From an uncultured Armatimonadota bacterium (GTDB taxonomy: Bacteria; Armatimonadota; Fimbriimonadia; Fimbriimonadales; Fimbriimonadaceae), in assembly GCA_903927025.1 (NCBI GenBank), contig CAIYLG010000037.1, forward strand, positions 52,030 to 116,029: a stretch of 64,000 bases of DNA. Direction: 5' to 3'. Below are positions 17,406 through 25,723 of the stretch, in pieces. The notes beneath the pieces are model-generated. The model searched no databases, was not told the DNA's origin, and saw only the letters and a program-made list of their open reading frames with translations. The first letter of the stretch is position 1, and each line of letters opens with the position of its first letter. Position numbers and translations under genes: made by a program.

Positions 17406-18722
17406 ATGAACCTAAAAACTGCACCGTTTGCATGGGTCCTTATGGTCTGTCTGCCCCTCCTTTCTGGAGGGAGCCAAAGGAATCTTCGCCCCGCCCAAGT
17501 ATCGGCAACGCCGTACAAGCCGGGTGCAATGTATCGTCAGGGGGAGACGGTCGGTTGGGACATCCACGTCACACCAGACATGACACCTGGTGGTGCGGAA
17601 GTGTTCGATTACACCGTGAAGAGCAACGGGCAAGACCTGATCTCCTCGGGACGGCTAGAGGTGAGCGATGGGAAGGCGAAGGTCGAGGTTAAGCCGACGA
17701 AGCCGATGATGGTGTTCCTGCAGGTGACCTCTTCGCTTCACAAAGCGATCAAGTACGACTTTGGAGCAGTGGTGGACGCCCAAAAGCTTCACCCAGTGGT
17801 GAAGCGCCCCAAGGACTTTGATGCCTTCTGGCGAGAAAAGATCAAGGGCCTTCTGGCGGTGCCGGAGAATGCTGAGATCACTCCAAAGGACAGCGGCATG
17901 CCAGACGTTGAGTACGGCACGATCAAAATGGACCATGTGGGCGGACACCACATTTACGGGCAATTCGCCAAGCCAAAGGGAGACGGCAAATATCCCGCCA
18001 TGGTTATATTTCAGTGGGCAAGTCCTCCCTATCCTCTCGATCGGTCTTGGGTTACCTGGCGCGCCAAGCAGGGTTGGCTGGTGGTCAATATTGAGCCCCA
18101 TGAAGTCCTTTCAGATGCCCCACCTGCCTACTACCAGGCGTTGCCTCAGGCATTGAAGAACTACAACACGATTGGCATGGAAGATCGAGAGACTTCCTAC
18201 TTCCTTCAAATGTACCTAGCCGATTATCGGGCAGTGGACTATGTCACGCACCGTCCCGACTGGAACGGCAAAGTCCTGTTGGTGACAGGGACCAGCATGG
18301 GCGGCCAGCAAAGTCTCTGTGTGGCCGGGCTGCATCCAAGGATCACGCACCTCGTTGTCAATGAGCCCGCGGGGTGCGACCAGACCGACCCAGTATTTGG
18401 CCGCAGCATTGGCTATCCATTTCTTCCGATGACCAATCCAAAGGTTGCGGAGGCGGCGCGCTACTTTGACGCTGTCAACTTCGCTTCTCATATCCGAGCG
18501 ACCTCGCTGGTCGGAATGGGATTTGTAGATACGGTGGCTCAGCCAGCAGGAATTTGGACGGCGTTCAATGAGATTCGCGGGAAAAAGGAAGCGGCGCCTA
18601 TGTTCGATTCCCCTCACAACAACACGGCTACCGGACAGCAGCAAAAGCCGATCACTTCTCGAACCGAAGAATGGTTCAGTGCACTGGTCAAGGGAGAGCC
18701 GATTCCGGCTTCGCACAGCTAG
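17406..18722 (+). CDS. Secreted acetyl xylan esterase-like alpha/beta hydrolase (CE7/AXE1)
   Basis: The 438-residue protein has a signal peptide (NLKTAPFAWVLMVCLPLLSG), an N-terminal beta-sandwich-like region (to about residue 125) and an alpha/beta-hydrolase domain of the cephalosporin-C deacetylase/acetyl xylan esterase family. The nucleophile is Ser297 in GTSMGGQQS. Asp375 (GMGFVDTVAQPAG) and His404 (FDSPHNN) complete the likely triad, and the VDTVAQPAG and DSPHN blocks are family signatures. It probably removes acetyl groups from plant polysaccharides or sugars in the periplasm. The gene ends in CTAG, which is also the stop of the convergent uridine kinase gene. Confidence 0.88.
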   Translation: MNLKTAPFAWVLMVCLPLLSGGSQRNLRPAQVSATPYKPGAMYRQGETVGWDIHVTPDMTPGGAEVFDYTVKSNGQDLISSGRLEVSDGKAKVEVKPTKPMMVFLQVTSSLHKAIKYDFGAVVDAQKLHPVVKRPKDFDAFWREKIKGLLAVPENAEITPKDSGMPDVEYGTIKMDHVGGHHIYGQFAKPKGDGKYPAMVIFQWASPPYPLDRSWVTWRAKQGWLVVNIEPHEVLSDAPPAYYQALPQALKNYNTIGMEDRETSYFLQMYLADYRAVDYVTHRPDWNGKVLLVTGTSMGGQQSLCVAGLHPRITHLVVNEPAGCDQTDPVFGRSIGYPFLPMTNPKVAEAARYFDAVNFASHIRATSLVGMGFVDTVAQPAGIWTAFNEIRGKKEAAPMFDSPHNNTATGQQQKPITSRTEEWFSALVKGEPIPASHS

Positions 18723-19507
18723 TTGCGATTGAGGGTGGGTTCCCGGTGCACGATGTGCTCTGGGTAAACCTTGGCGAGGGCACGTATGTCGGCAGTCGGT
18801 GGCATCACCGGTTCCTCGACGCTATACCCAAGGCGGTAGGTATCTCCCTTAACCGCTTCTCGGAAGGCTTCTACGTTCAGACCGCGGTCGACAACGTCCA
18901 GGATCATGTTGGCAAGGAGTTCCCCAAAGTAGGACCGGCGGAACGTGAAGTCGATCACCACATCGGCGTTGTGCTTGGTTGGGGCGACGAACACTTCATA
19001 GGAAGGGCGAACGTAGCGTTGATACCGGTCGATAGTCTGCTCGACGCTGGTCGTTCGCTCATGAAGGTCCCGCAGGAGCCGGCCTAGAAGTTGCTGGTCG
19101 TGCTCCACGTTAAGAAAGCACGTGAAGTCCAAAAGATCGACGATTGGGCTCGAAAGCACGAACAGTCCTTCAACGAGCACGACTCGGCTGGGCGGAAGCT
19201 CAATCGCACCAGGAGTTTGAACCATCGTGCGAAAATCGTATTGAGGCAGCAGCGCAGGTTTGCCAGTGCGAATCTTCTTAAGATCTCGGACCATCCGATC
19301 TATGTCCAGATGGCTCGGGTGATCAAAGTTGATGTGCTTTGCTTCCGCAATCGGTGCGCTGTGGAAATACTGGTCCATGCTGACTAGACCGACGCCCTTG
19401 CCGACAGTCTCCTGGATGCGCTTTGCGAGATAGGTTTTTCCAGATCCGGACCCCCCGGCGATGCCAATCAGGATCGGGATGACGTGGGAAGTTCGGGAAG
19501 CAGCCAT
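18719..19507 (-). CDS. Uridine kinase-like P-loop kinase
   Basis: The 262-residue protein has the P-loop IGIAGGSGSGKT (Lys24), a SMDQYFHS substrate-binding strand, NFDHPSHLDID, YDFRTMVQT and VVLVEGLFVLSS, the signature sequence of uridine/cytidine kinases and related phosphoribulokinase-like enzymes. It would phosphorylate uridine to UMP for pyrimidine salvage in the cytoplasm. RDLHERTTSVEQTIDRYQ is the lid-like segment. The last 60 residues (after about 200) are longer than in the typical E. coli-type enzyme of about 213 residues, and their role is unclear. The gene is monocistronic on the minus strand and shares a 4-base CTAG overlap with the esterase stop. Confidence 0.88.
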   Translation of the reverse strand: MAASRTSHVIPILIGIAGGSGSGKTYLAKRIQETVGKGVGLVSMDQYFHSAPIAEAKHINFDHPSHLDIDRMVRDLKKIRTGKPALLPQYDFRTMVQTPGAIELPPSRVVLVEGLFVLSSPIVDLLDFTCFLNVEHDQQLLGRLLRDLHERTTSVEQTIDRYQRYVRPSYEVFVAPTKHNADVVIDFTFRRSYFGELLANMILDVVDRGLNVEAFREAVKGDTYRLGYSVEEPVMPPTADIRALAKVYPEHIVHREPTLNRN

Positions 19508-19674
19508 GGTTCGCCTAGTCTCTTCGATTGTGGCACCGGACTACCAATCGTGGTCCGAAAAGAAGCTGGTTGAAATGTCAGTAGTTCCATGGACGATTAA
19601 GACCTGACTGGCAGGTTATCGCGCTTGAGCAGACAATGAACATAGCTGAATAAGCCAGCGGAGCATCGAAAGAA

Positions 19675-19881
19675 ATGCCAGCAACACAGACTTATGGATC
19701 TTCCAAGCCTCTCGCAGAGCTTCCTGTACAGGTTGGTGGAAGGGTTTCAGCCGTCCAAATGGAAGTTTCAGAGCTGAAACTTTGCCTCATGGCAGAGGCG
19801 GCGGCTGCGTCTCAGTGGCCCACAATTGACGCCGCCTCGGTGGTGGCTATGATGAATGGGTCGCGCTGGGTCATTCGATAG
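19675..19881 (+). CDS. Possible small protein upstream of Usp gene
   Basis: A 68-codon frame starts at ATG 19675 with a GCGGAG stretch about 10 bases upstream and ends 28 bases before the Usp start, so it could be the first gene of that operon. The product (AELPVQVGGRVSAVQMEVSE near its middle) is not recognised. It lies in an otherwise empty 402-bp gap (19508-19909) that also holds the palindrome GTTTCAGAGCTGAAAC. It could equally be leader sequence. Confidence 0.35.
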   Translation: MPATQTYGSSKPLAELPVQVGGRVSAVQMEVSELKLCLMAEAAAASQWPTIDAASVVAMMNGSRWVIR

Positions 19882-19909
19882 CCACTGCTGTGCTCAGGTG
19901 GAGACCGTG

Positions 19910-20749
19910 ATGCGAATACTTGTTGATGTCGACCGCGAGCGGAATTACCGCTCGTCGCTTTCCCTTTTGTCGCGGCTGAGCTTTGCCTCTCCAGAACTGG
20001 TGCTCACTCATGTCGAGCAGCGAATATTGGTTCCGCAAGAGGTTCCTTATCTCTCAGCGTTTGCGACTGAATCCATCCCTACCGATATTTCGCACCAAGG
20101 GATGGGATTGTTGCTCGAAGCTTCCGCCGAGGCCAGTCTGTGCGGATTAAGCGGCGAAACCATGCTTGCCGAGGGTCATCATCGGGATCAAATCGAATCC
20201 GAGATCCGGAAGCTTGACACCGATCTCTTTTGTACCGCTTGGGCGGGGGACTCCCACGGAGGCAGTGTTCGAGAAGATGAATGCTCGATGCTGGCCGCTG
20301 TTCCACGGATGGGGACCGGGCCTGTCAAGTGTCTATTCGCTACAGACCATTCGCCGTATGCCGCCCAGGCGTTTGAGCGGTTCTTGAGCTGGTCTCCGGC
20401 TGGAATCGACGAGTTGATTGTCTTTACCGCGCTTGAGCTTTCGGATCGCCTCGAATCTGCAATCAATCATCGTACGGGCACTCCCGATGACTCCCATGAT
20501 GCGCGAAGGGCGGCCCACCAAGGTGAATGTCTCGCGAACTACATCCATGAGCTGGGAATTAAAGCCTCGTCGAGAATTATCACGGGTCACATTCCTCATG
20601 CGATAGACCGTGTAGTGAAGGAAGCTGGAGTTGAATTGGTGATCCTGTGCGCGCAAGGTGCGCATACCCAAGGCAACAAGGGTTTCGGAACGGTGACTAC
20701 GGCTGTTTTGGAGCACGCCGATTACTCGGTACTCGTGCTCCAGGCCTAG
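19910..20749 (+). CDS. Tandem universal stress protein (degenerate N-terminal, intact C-terminal domain)
   Basis: This 279-residue cytoplasmic protein starts at ATG 19910 behind GGTGGAGA. It has two Usp-like halves. The N-terminal half (MRILVDVDRERNYRSSLSLL, PELVLTHVEQ) keeps the first strand and helix but lacks an obvious nucleotide-binding loop. The C-terminal half begins VKCLFATDHSPYAAQAFERF near residue 140 and ends VVKEAGVELVILCAQGAHTQ then GFGTVTTAVLEHADYSVLVL, close to the G-x2-G-x9-G-S/T ATP-binding pattern. Such tandem proteins act as ATP-dependent regulators under stress. Its stop overlaps that of the sigma-factor gene on the other strand by four bases. Confidence 0.82.
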   Translation: MRILVDVDRERNYRSSLSLLSRLSFASPELVLTHVEQRILVPQEVPYLSAFATESIPTDISHQGMGLLLEASAEASLCGLSGETMLAEGHHRDQIESEIRKLDTDLFCTAWAGDSHGGSVREDECSMLAAVPRMGTGPVKCLFATDHSPYAAQAFERFLSWSPAGIDELIVFTALELSDRLESAINHRTGTPDDSHDARRAAHQGECLANYIHELGIKASSRIITGHIPHAIDRVVKEAGVELVILCAQGAHTQGNKGFGTVTTAVLEHADYSVLVLQA

Positions 20750-21378
20750 GCAACCAGGGCTGCAAAGTGTTTCGCTTCGCAGTCCTCTTCGATTTCATTG
20801 AGAGAGGGAAGGCGATCCTTTAGCATCCTGCGCGCTCGGAAAATTCTGCTCTTCACCGTTCCCACCGGAATGTGAAGTTCCAGAGCGATGTCGTCGTAGG
20901 GAGTGTGGTTTAGATGGACTGCAAGAAGCAGGTCTCGATCCGCTTGAGGCAAGTGGGTGAGCTCCTCAATAATTCGCTCGTTGGCCTCGATGATCAGGTC
21001 TTCGCGGTCGATGACAGGTGTGAGCTGATCTTGTGATAAGAGTTCGGCTTCTCCCTGAGATTCCAGCATTGCCTCAAGGCTCTTGGTAGGGCGGTTCAGA
21101 GTGCGCCGAGCGATATCCCTTGCGCAATTGACTACCACCCTGTGCAGCCATGTAGACAATTTGCTCTCAAAACGGAAGGAGCCACCAGTTCGATAAAGGC
21201 GAAGAAGCGCATCCGTCACCGCATCGCAGGCTTGCTCATGGTTATGCGTCACTCGGAAGGCTGCCGCATAAAGCCGGGGTTTGTACCGCTCTGCGAGCTT
21301 GTCAAAGGCATATCTGTCTCCTTCCACGGCATGGGAAAGGAGTACGTAGTCATCGCAGTCGCTGGTTAAAAGTGTCAT
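20746..21378 (-). CDS. ECF-type RNA polymerase sigma factor
   Basis: The 210-residue protein has sigma region 2 (AVEGDRYAFDKLAERYKPRL, DAVTDALLRLYRTGGSFRFE, STWLHRVVVNCARDIARR) and a region 4 helix-turn-helix (HLPQADRDLLLAVHLNHTPY, DDIALELHIPVGTVKSRIFR). It fits the group IV/ECF sigma family, which directs polymerase to a small regulon. The start at ATG 21378 (MTLLTSDCDD) is preferred over a longer frame to 21441. No anti-sigma gene is adjacent on either side, which is unusual, so control of activity must lie elsewhere. The upstream 270-bp gap probably contains its promoter and that of the small divergent gene. Confidence 0.92.
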   Translation of the reverse strand: MTLLTSDCDDYVLLSHAVEGDRYAFDKLAERYKPRLYAAAFRVTHNHEQACDAVTDALLRLYRTGGSFRFESKLSTWLHRVVVNCARDIARRTLNRPTKSLEAMLESQGEAELLSQDQLTPVIDREDLIIEANERIIEELTHLPQADRDLLLAVHLNHTPYDDIALELHIPVGTVKSRIFRARRMLKDRLPSLNEIEEDCEAKHFAALVA

Positions 21379-21652
21379 ACGGTCAGCTGCACGATTTGTG
21401 CTCTCTGACTGGATGTTGAACCTACGCACAAATGCCCGCAAGACGCTGATTCCGAGTCATGAACTTCTTGTCCGTCCTTTCCCTGACACTGAAGGACCGA
21501 CTAGGTTCAAAATGGCTCCAAGCTATACAATCTGTGTAAGGCAAAATGCCCTTTGCAGCAACAACACCTTGGCGTTTCTAAGGAAATGCTGCATCCTATA
21601 GGTCTTGGGTGAGCTGCAACGAAGCAAGTTCGCCTACTTTTTGCTAGGGGAG

Positions 21653-21841
21653 ATGATTGTGGATAGAAAGGAAGAAGTCACTTTGACGGCAACCGGAAAC
21701 GGTTTTGGACTTGCGACCGATGTCGTGAAGGAGCCCGCCGAGGCTCGTACCGCTAAGGAAACATCGGCTGAGCGCACAGACAAAAAATCTGGCGCGAAGA
21801 TCGCAACCAAGAAGACCTCAAGAGCCTGGGCCGGGTTCTAG
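21653..21841 (+). CDS. Small Lys/Ala/Thr-rich protein of unknown function
   Basis: A 62-codon frame begins at ATG 21653, with a possible GTG start at 21659 preceded by GGGGAG. It ends 17 bases before a strong terminator, which supports a real short transcript. The product is hydrophilic; its second half is rich in Lys, Ala and Thr (ERTDKKSGAKIATKKTS) and ends RAWAGF. There is no signal or membrane segment. It could bind nucleic acid because of its basic tail, but I do not recognise a family. It is divergent from the sigma-factor gene. Confidence 0.5.
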   Translation: MIVDRKEEVTLTATGNGFGLATDVVKEPAEARTAKETSAERTDKKSGAKIATKKTSRAWAGF

Positions 21842-21858
21842 AGTCGCTTTAAGAAAAG

Positions 21859-21895
21859 GTCCACCCAGCCAGCGTCGGCAGGGTGGACTTTTTTG
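21859..21895 (+). terminator. Rho-independent terminator
   Basis: GTCCACCC (21859-21866) pairs with GGGTGGAC (21881-21888) around a GCC/GGC inner stem, followed by six Ts at 21889-21894. It ends the small plus-strand gene. Confidence 0.88.
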
Positions 21896-21922
21896 TGTCA
21901 ACTGAAGGTCCATCGGGGCAAC

Positions 21923-22636
21923 CTATCTTCTTTGGAGCTCCAGCATGATCCGGAGGACGTACCAGAAGAGGAGGGCGACGGCGGCGAAAAGGTCAAGGGA
22001 TGCGGCTACGTATTGGTCGGTGGGGTAGACGCGCAAGATGTTGTTGGTGCTGTAGACCACCGCACCTGAGGCGAATAGAACCATCAGCACGCTGAACCAG
22101 AGTCCCATGCCAAAGCCAAACAGCAAGCCAGCAACGATCAGGCCGATGCTGGCGAACCCGACGATGGAAAGGACGGGGCCGAGGAAGGAGAAGTCATGTT
22201 TGGAAAGAAGGCCGTAGGCAGTTAGGCCAGTGAATGTCGCCAAGGTCACCAGTGTTGCCTGAGGCAACACTCCGGGAGCCACTTTCGCCGCAATAGCGAT
22301 CATTGGACTGAAGATCACCGCTTCTGCGACGGCATAGAGTCCAAGGCCAGCGTACTGAAGGGCAATTGATCGGTTGGATCGTGCGAGTCCTTGGGCCAGG
22401 TAACCCGCCGCCATAAAGCCGCCAAGGATGAGGAACCATGCAAATCGACTGGTGCCCATCAACTGAAGGATCGAGATGCCGAGCCCGCCCTCGTAGAACA
22501 CGGCTGTCAGCAGGACAAACAGGGCTACGGCTCCAGCCAGGTGGGCGTAGGTCTTCCTAATGAATACCATTCGGGCGTCCATGGTGGAAGAGTAGGCGGT
22601 CATCGGCCGCATCGTTTGATAGCTCACAACTTTCAC
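21923..22636 (-). CDS. Bax inhibitor-1/YccA-family membrane protein
   Basis: The 237-residue protein has about seven transmembrane helices and the pattern of the BI-1 (UPF0005) family: MVFIRKTYAHLAGAVALFVL at the first helix, GLGLYAVAEAVIFSPMIAIA in the middle, LATFTGLTAYGLLSKHDFSF, and a polar loop YPTDQYVAASLDLF before the last helix. Bacterial members are calcium-leak channels or modulators of membrane proteases. The start is GTG 22636, which shares one base with the stop of the preceding DUF429 gene (TAGTG); ATG codons follow within the first 25 residues. It is the last gene of a three-gene minus-strand operon with threonine aldolase and DUF429. Confidence 0.9.
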   Translation of the reverse strand: MKVVSYQTMRPMTAYSSTMDARMVFIRKTYAHLAGAVALFVLLTAVFYEGGLGISILQLMGTSRFAWFLILGGFMAAGYLAQGLARSNRSIALQYAGLGLYAVAEAVIFSPMIAIAAKVAPGVLPQATLVTLATFTGLTAYGLLSKHDFSFLGPVLSIVGFASIGLIVAGLLFGFGMGLWFSVLMVLFASGAVVYSTNNILRVYPTDQYVAASLDLFAAVALLFWYVLRIMLELQRR

Positions 22637-23268
22637 TACGATGAAGAGACAGGGTTCGTGTCGGATTCAGGGATCACAATCCACCCCCCGTCCTCGTCGC
22701 CAAGCGCCAGGGTTTGACCGCGCAGCATCAACTGGGCGGTGAGAGCGCACAGAGCTGCATCCACAAAGTCGATTGAGACCAACTCGCTTTGGCCAATACC
22801 AAAGCGAGTAAGGATTGACCGGCGCTGCATTTCCTTATCCCGTTCCATCCCGCTGAGCTGTCGGCTGACAGCGTAAGGGAAGGTCTCAAAACAGTGAGGC
22901 GTGTCGATCGCTGCCGATGAGCTGAGAAGCGCAAAGGAAGGTGCGATTGCCTCATACAGAGTCATGCCATTTTGGATCCATCCGTAGAAGTTCTTCGGAT
23001 GCTCTAGGGCGGCCTTCCTTGAAGGGGTCCAATAGCATGAGATTCCTCGCTTGTAGAGCTCTCGCTCCGCGAGCCTGTTCCCAGATTCCGGCCGCCACCG
23101 ACAGGGGCAGTCGATCGCCACCGAAACCGCCCCTTGAGCCAAGCACCACGCTAAGACTTCTTCCGGTGCTGGGGTGCTGAGCACACCTGTGACTACAGAT
23201 TCTTCTAGGGCAACGAGATGGAAGCCCTTTCGAATGCCGCCAACATCAATTCCAACGGTAGCGCTCAA
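22636..23268 (-). CDS. DUF429 family protein (RNase H-like fold)
   Basis: The 210-residue protein begins SATVGIDVGGIRKGFHLVAL, the first strand of a ribonuclease-H-like fold, then has VAIDCPCRWRP and RLAERELYKRGISCYWTPSR. These are DUF429 signatures with conserved acidic residues (Asp8, Asp near 54, and FVDAALCALTAQ near 168). DUF429 proteins are predicted nucleases of unknown target. The apparent start is TTG 23268, which overlaps the stop of the upstream aldolase gene (TTGA), so translational coupling is likely. It sits in a tight operon between threonine aldolase and the BI-1-like gene. Confidence 0.82.
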   Translation of the reverse strand: MSATVGIDVGGIRKGFHLVALEESVVTGVLSTPAPEEVLAWCLAQGAVSVAIDCPCRWRPESGNRLAERELYKRGISCYWTPSRKAALEHPKNFYGWIQNGMTLYEAIAPSFALLSSSAAIDTPHCFETFPYAVSRQLSGMERDKEMQRRSILTRFGIGQSELVSIDFVDAALCALTAQLMLRGQTLALGDEDGGWIVIPESDTNPVSSS

Positions 23269-24371
23269 TCGCTGGAAACCGTCTCACATAAGTTCAAACG
23301 TCGGCCAAATTCGCCAATCAGGTTGGCGAGCGTTTCACTTGAAATTGCCAGTGCCCCGCTGGAGATACTGAGTTCTGTTTTGCTGCCACCAGGGATCGGG
23401 GCTGCATAGTTAAGTGTCAGAAAACTGTGCTCCTTGGCAACTTCAGCGGCGGCATCCAGCACATCCGCGTCACTGTACTGGAAGTGAAGGTGCATCATGT
23501 TCGTCGGCGGAACCTCTGGCACGACCCTCACTCCTGGAATCTGAGCGAACAGTAAGGCGACTTCCTGAGCCTTTGCGACGTATTTGGGAATCTCCGGCAG
23601 GTAGTGGTCCATTCCTAGCTTCGCGCTTATGGCAGTGGGGAACATATTGAATAGGTTGCCGCCCTGCCTCCGCATCCAAATCCGAGCTTCGGCGATGAAG
23701 TCAGCTGGGCCGGCAAGCGCCGCACCGGGCAGTCCACCGAGGATTTTGTAGAACGATACATAGACCGAATCAAACGCAGAGGCGATTTCCTTGTAAGAGC
23801 GGCCGTAGTAGGGGGCGCATTCCCACAGGCGGGCGCCGTCCAGATGAAGGCGGATGCCTTGGGCTTTTGCCTCGTCGGTGATCGCCGAGAGTTCGTCCCA
23901 CGTTGGCAGCAGCCCTCCAATTTCTCTCTGTGGCAGCTCGATCAGCAGTGATGCAGGTTTATCGGACAGAGCCTGAAGATCCTCAAAGGTGAACAGGCTG
24001 TCGCTCTTTCCGAGAAGCAATGCTTCGAGATGATGCAGTTCCTTGTATCCCACGTGCTCATGGAGGTGGAGATGACAGGTGGGATGGAATGCGGTTTTGT
24101 TGTTCTTGGCTCGATCTGACCAGATGCGCAGGGCGATTGGCTGGGCCATGGTGCCGCTTGGCATGATCACCACCGCCTCCTTACCCAGGAGTTCGGCGAT
24201 CTCCAATTCCAACTCGGCAAGATAGCCACCAACGCCATAGAAGTCCGTGCGATATTCGGCAAGAGGACTCTCGGCGATTTCAAGCATGCGCTCGCGCACC
24301 GTTTTGCGACTATGGCCAACTAGGAGGGTGCTGCACTCTCTGGCAATCTGGGTGAATTCTTCGCGGGTCAT
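23265..24371 (-). CDS. Threonine aldolase-family PLP enzyme (beta-eliminating lyase)
   Basis: The 368-residue protein (from ATG 24371) has the fold-type I PLP pattern of low-specificity threonine aldolase and related lyases: YGVGGYLAELELEIAELLGK, IMPSGTMAQPIAL, HLHEHVGYKELH, RLHLDGARLWECAPYYG with Asp178 for the cofactor pyridine nitrogen, and VSFYKILGGLPGA with Lys209 as the Schiff-base lysine. It would cleave threonine or another beta-hydroxy amino acid into glycine and an aldehyde. An alternative start at 24392 adds seven residues. It leads the operon with DUF429 and BI-1, and is divergent from the M50-like gene. Confidence 0.85.
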   Translation of the reverse strand: MTREEFTQIARECSTLLVGHSRKTVRERMLEIAESPLAEYRTDFYGVGGYLAELELEIAELLGKEAVVIMPSGTMAQPIALRIWSDRAKNNKTAFHPTCHLHLHEHVGYKELHHLEALLLGKSDSLFTFEDLQALSDKPASLLIELPQREIGGLLPTWDELSAITDEAKAQGIRLHLDGARLWECAPYYGRSYKEIASAFDSVYVSFYKILGGLPGAALAGPADFIAEARIWMRRQGGNLFNMFPTAISAKLGMDHYLPEIPKYVAKAQEVALLFAQIPGVRVVPEVPPTNMMHLHFQYSDADVLDAAAEVAKEHSFLTLNYAAPIPGGSKTELSISSGALAISSETLANLIGEFGRRLNLCETVSSD

Positions 24372-24559
24372 CTTCCAGAGATAGTAGCGCACGCCTTGGC
24401 GCTCAAATTGAACCCTACCTTTGCTGCTCAGAAGCAGCCGGTCTGCGAGTTCACCTCATTAATACTAGGGTTCGCTCCCATTTCAGGTGTTTATGGCGAT
24501 AAGTATATGGACCCAGCGACCAACAGGCAGTATCACCTGTCTTTAAGATTCGAAGCAAC

Positions 24560-25696
24560 ATGGCATCAGCCGACCCCACCACACCGGTAACAACGCGTCC
24601 TGCTTCCAGACTTTATTGGCTGGTGAGCATCGTCGCGGTGTCGCTTTGCGTTGTGGTGGCAATCGTTAATGGTGACAAGACCTGGCTGCTGCTCGCAGGA
24701 TTCTTAGGCTTGACGCTGGGTCGATACATTGCGATCTTTGTTCACGAGATGGGCCACGTCGCAGCCGGTCGGAGAGCAGGACTTATCTTTCAGGAAGTTC
24801 ATGTGGGACCCTTCGCGTATTGCGGCTTTCGGGGCTACCGAGAAATCTATCTTAACGGGCGTCGCTCTGGTGGATTGGCGCAGATGATGCTCCCGAATAC
24901 CGAGAACCCCGAAGAGAGAATCCGTCGGTTCTTTCGTGGTGGTCCCGTCGCAAGTGCTTGGCTGGCTGGTGTGCTTGCTGCTGCTGCTGCCGCCGCTTGG
25001 GTTGCAGATAACAATCTCCTCGCCTATTTGCTCGTCGAGGTCTGCTTTGGCAGCCTGTTCTCCTTGATCTCCGGTTGGCTCCCGTTTGCAACTCAAGGCG
25101 CCATGTCGGACGCACTTGTCCTGCATAAACTTGAGGAGAAAGAAAAGACCAGAGATTCAATCGTCGCCAGCTATTTGCTTGGTCTCGAGTACTGCAGTGG
25201 ACTGCGTCCCCGAGATTGGAACCCGGAACTCGTCGAGAGGTTGCTGGTGTCCGCGACTGGAGCAGCCGAACTCGCAAGGGCACAGCTGATCGCGTTTTAC
25301 TTTCACTCAGATTTGGGCGACTCAGAAAAGTCGATGTCTTGCACGAGCGAAGCGGAGAGAATCTTGTCTGCTGAAGACACCCAGATGGGAGTTATCAGTC
25401 ATACCTTTTGGCTGATCAAGGCGTTTGACGTGGCGACGAAGGACAGCAATTATGCGTATGCCAAACATTTGAGAGCGAAGGCGGCACCCAGCGCGAAGCA
25501 GTTGGATTACGAGATTCTGGTTCTTGACGCAGCAATTGAGGCGGGAGAAGGGAAGCCAGAAAACACGGAAGCCTTGCTTCACCGCGCCACTAAAGTGCTT
25601 GAGCGACGTCAGCGCCGCACTGGGTGCTCGATTGAGCCGGGACTTGAGACGATTCAACGCCTCAAAGTTCAGGCTGGATTGGCGAAACCTGCCTAG
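24560..25696 (+). CDS. M50-like membrane zinc metalloprotease with C-terminal soluble domain
   Basis: This 378-residue protein has hydrophobic helices at about 20-38 and 42-60. The zinc motif HEMGH (residues 62-66) lies in the helix IAIFVHEMGHVAAGRRAGL, as in site-2 proteases and related M50 enzymes. Further membrane segments follow at about 133-150 and 152-175. The second M50 motif (NxxPxxPLDG) is not evident, so it is a divergent member. Residues about 190-378 form a hydrophilic, helix-rich region with a TPR-like look. It may cut membrane-bound regulators. It is followed after 27 bases by two paralogous membrane proteins, and probably shares their transcript. Confidence 0.75.
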   Translation: MASADPTTPVTTRPASRLYWLVSIVAVSLCVVVAIVNGDKTWLLLAGFLGLTLGRYIAIFVHEMGHVAAGRRAGLIFQEVHVGPFAYCGFRGYREIYLNGRRSGGLAQMMLPNTENPEERIRRFFRGGPVASAWLAGVLAAAAAAAWVADNNLLAYLLVEVCFGSLFSLISGWLPFATQGAMSDALVLHKLEEKEKTRDSIVASYLLGLEYCSGLRPRDWNPELVERLLVSATGAAELARAQLIAFYFHSDLGDSEKSMSCTSEAERILSAEDTQMGVISHTFWLIKAFDVATKDSNYAYAKHLRAKAAPSAKQLDYEILVLDAAIEAGEGKPENTEALLHRATKVLERRQRRTGCSIEPGLETIQRLKVQAGLAKPA

Positions 25697-25723
25697 CACT
25701 TGTGATTGTAATCTTGTGTTGGA

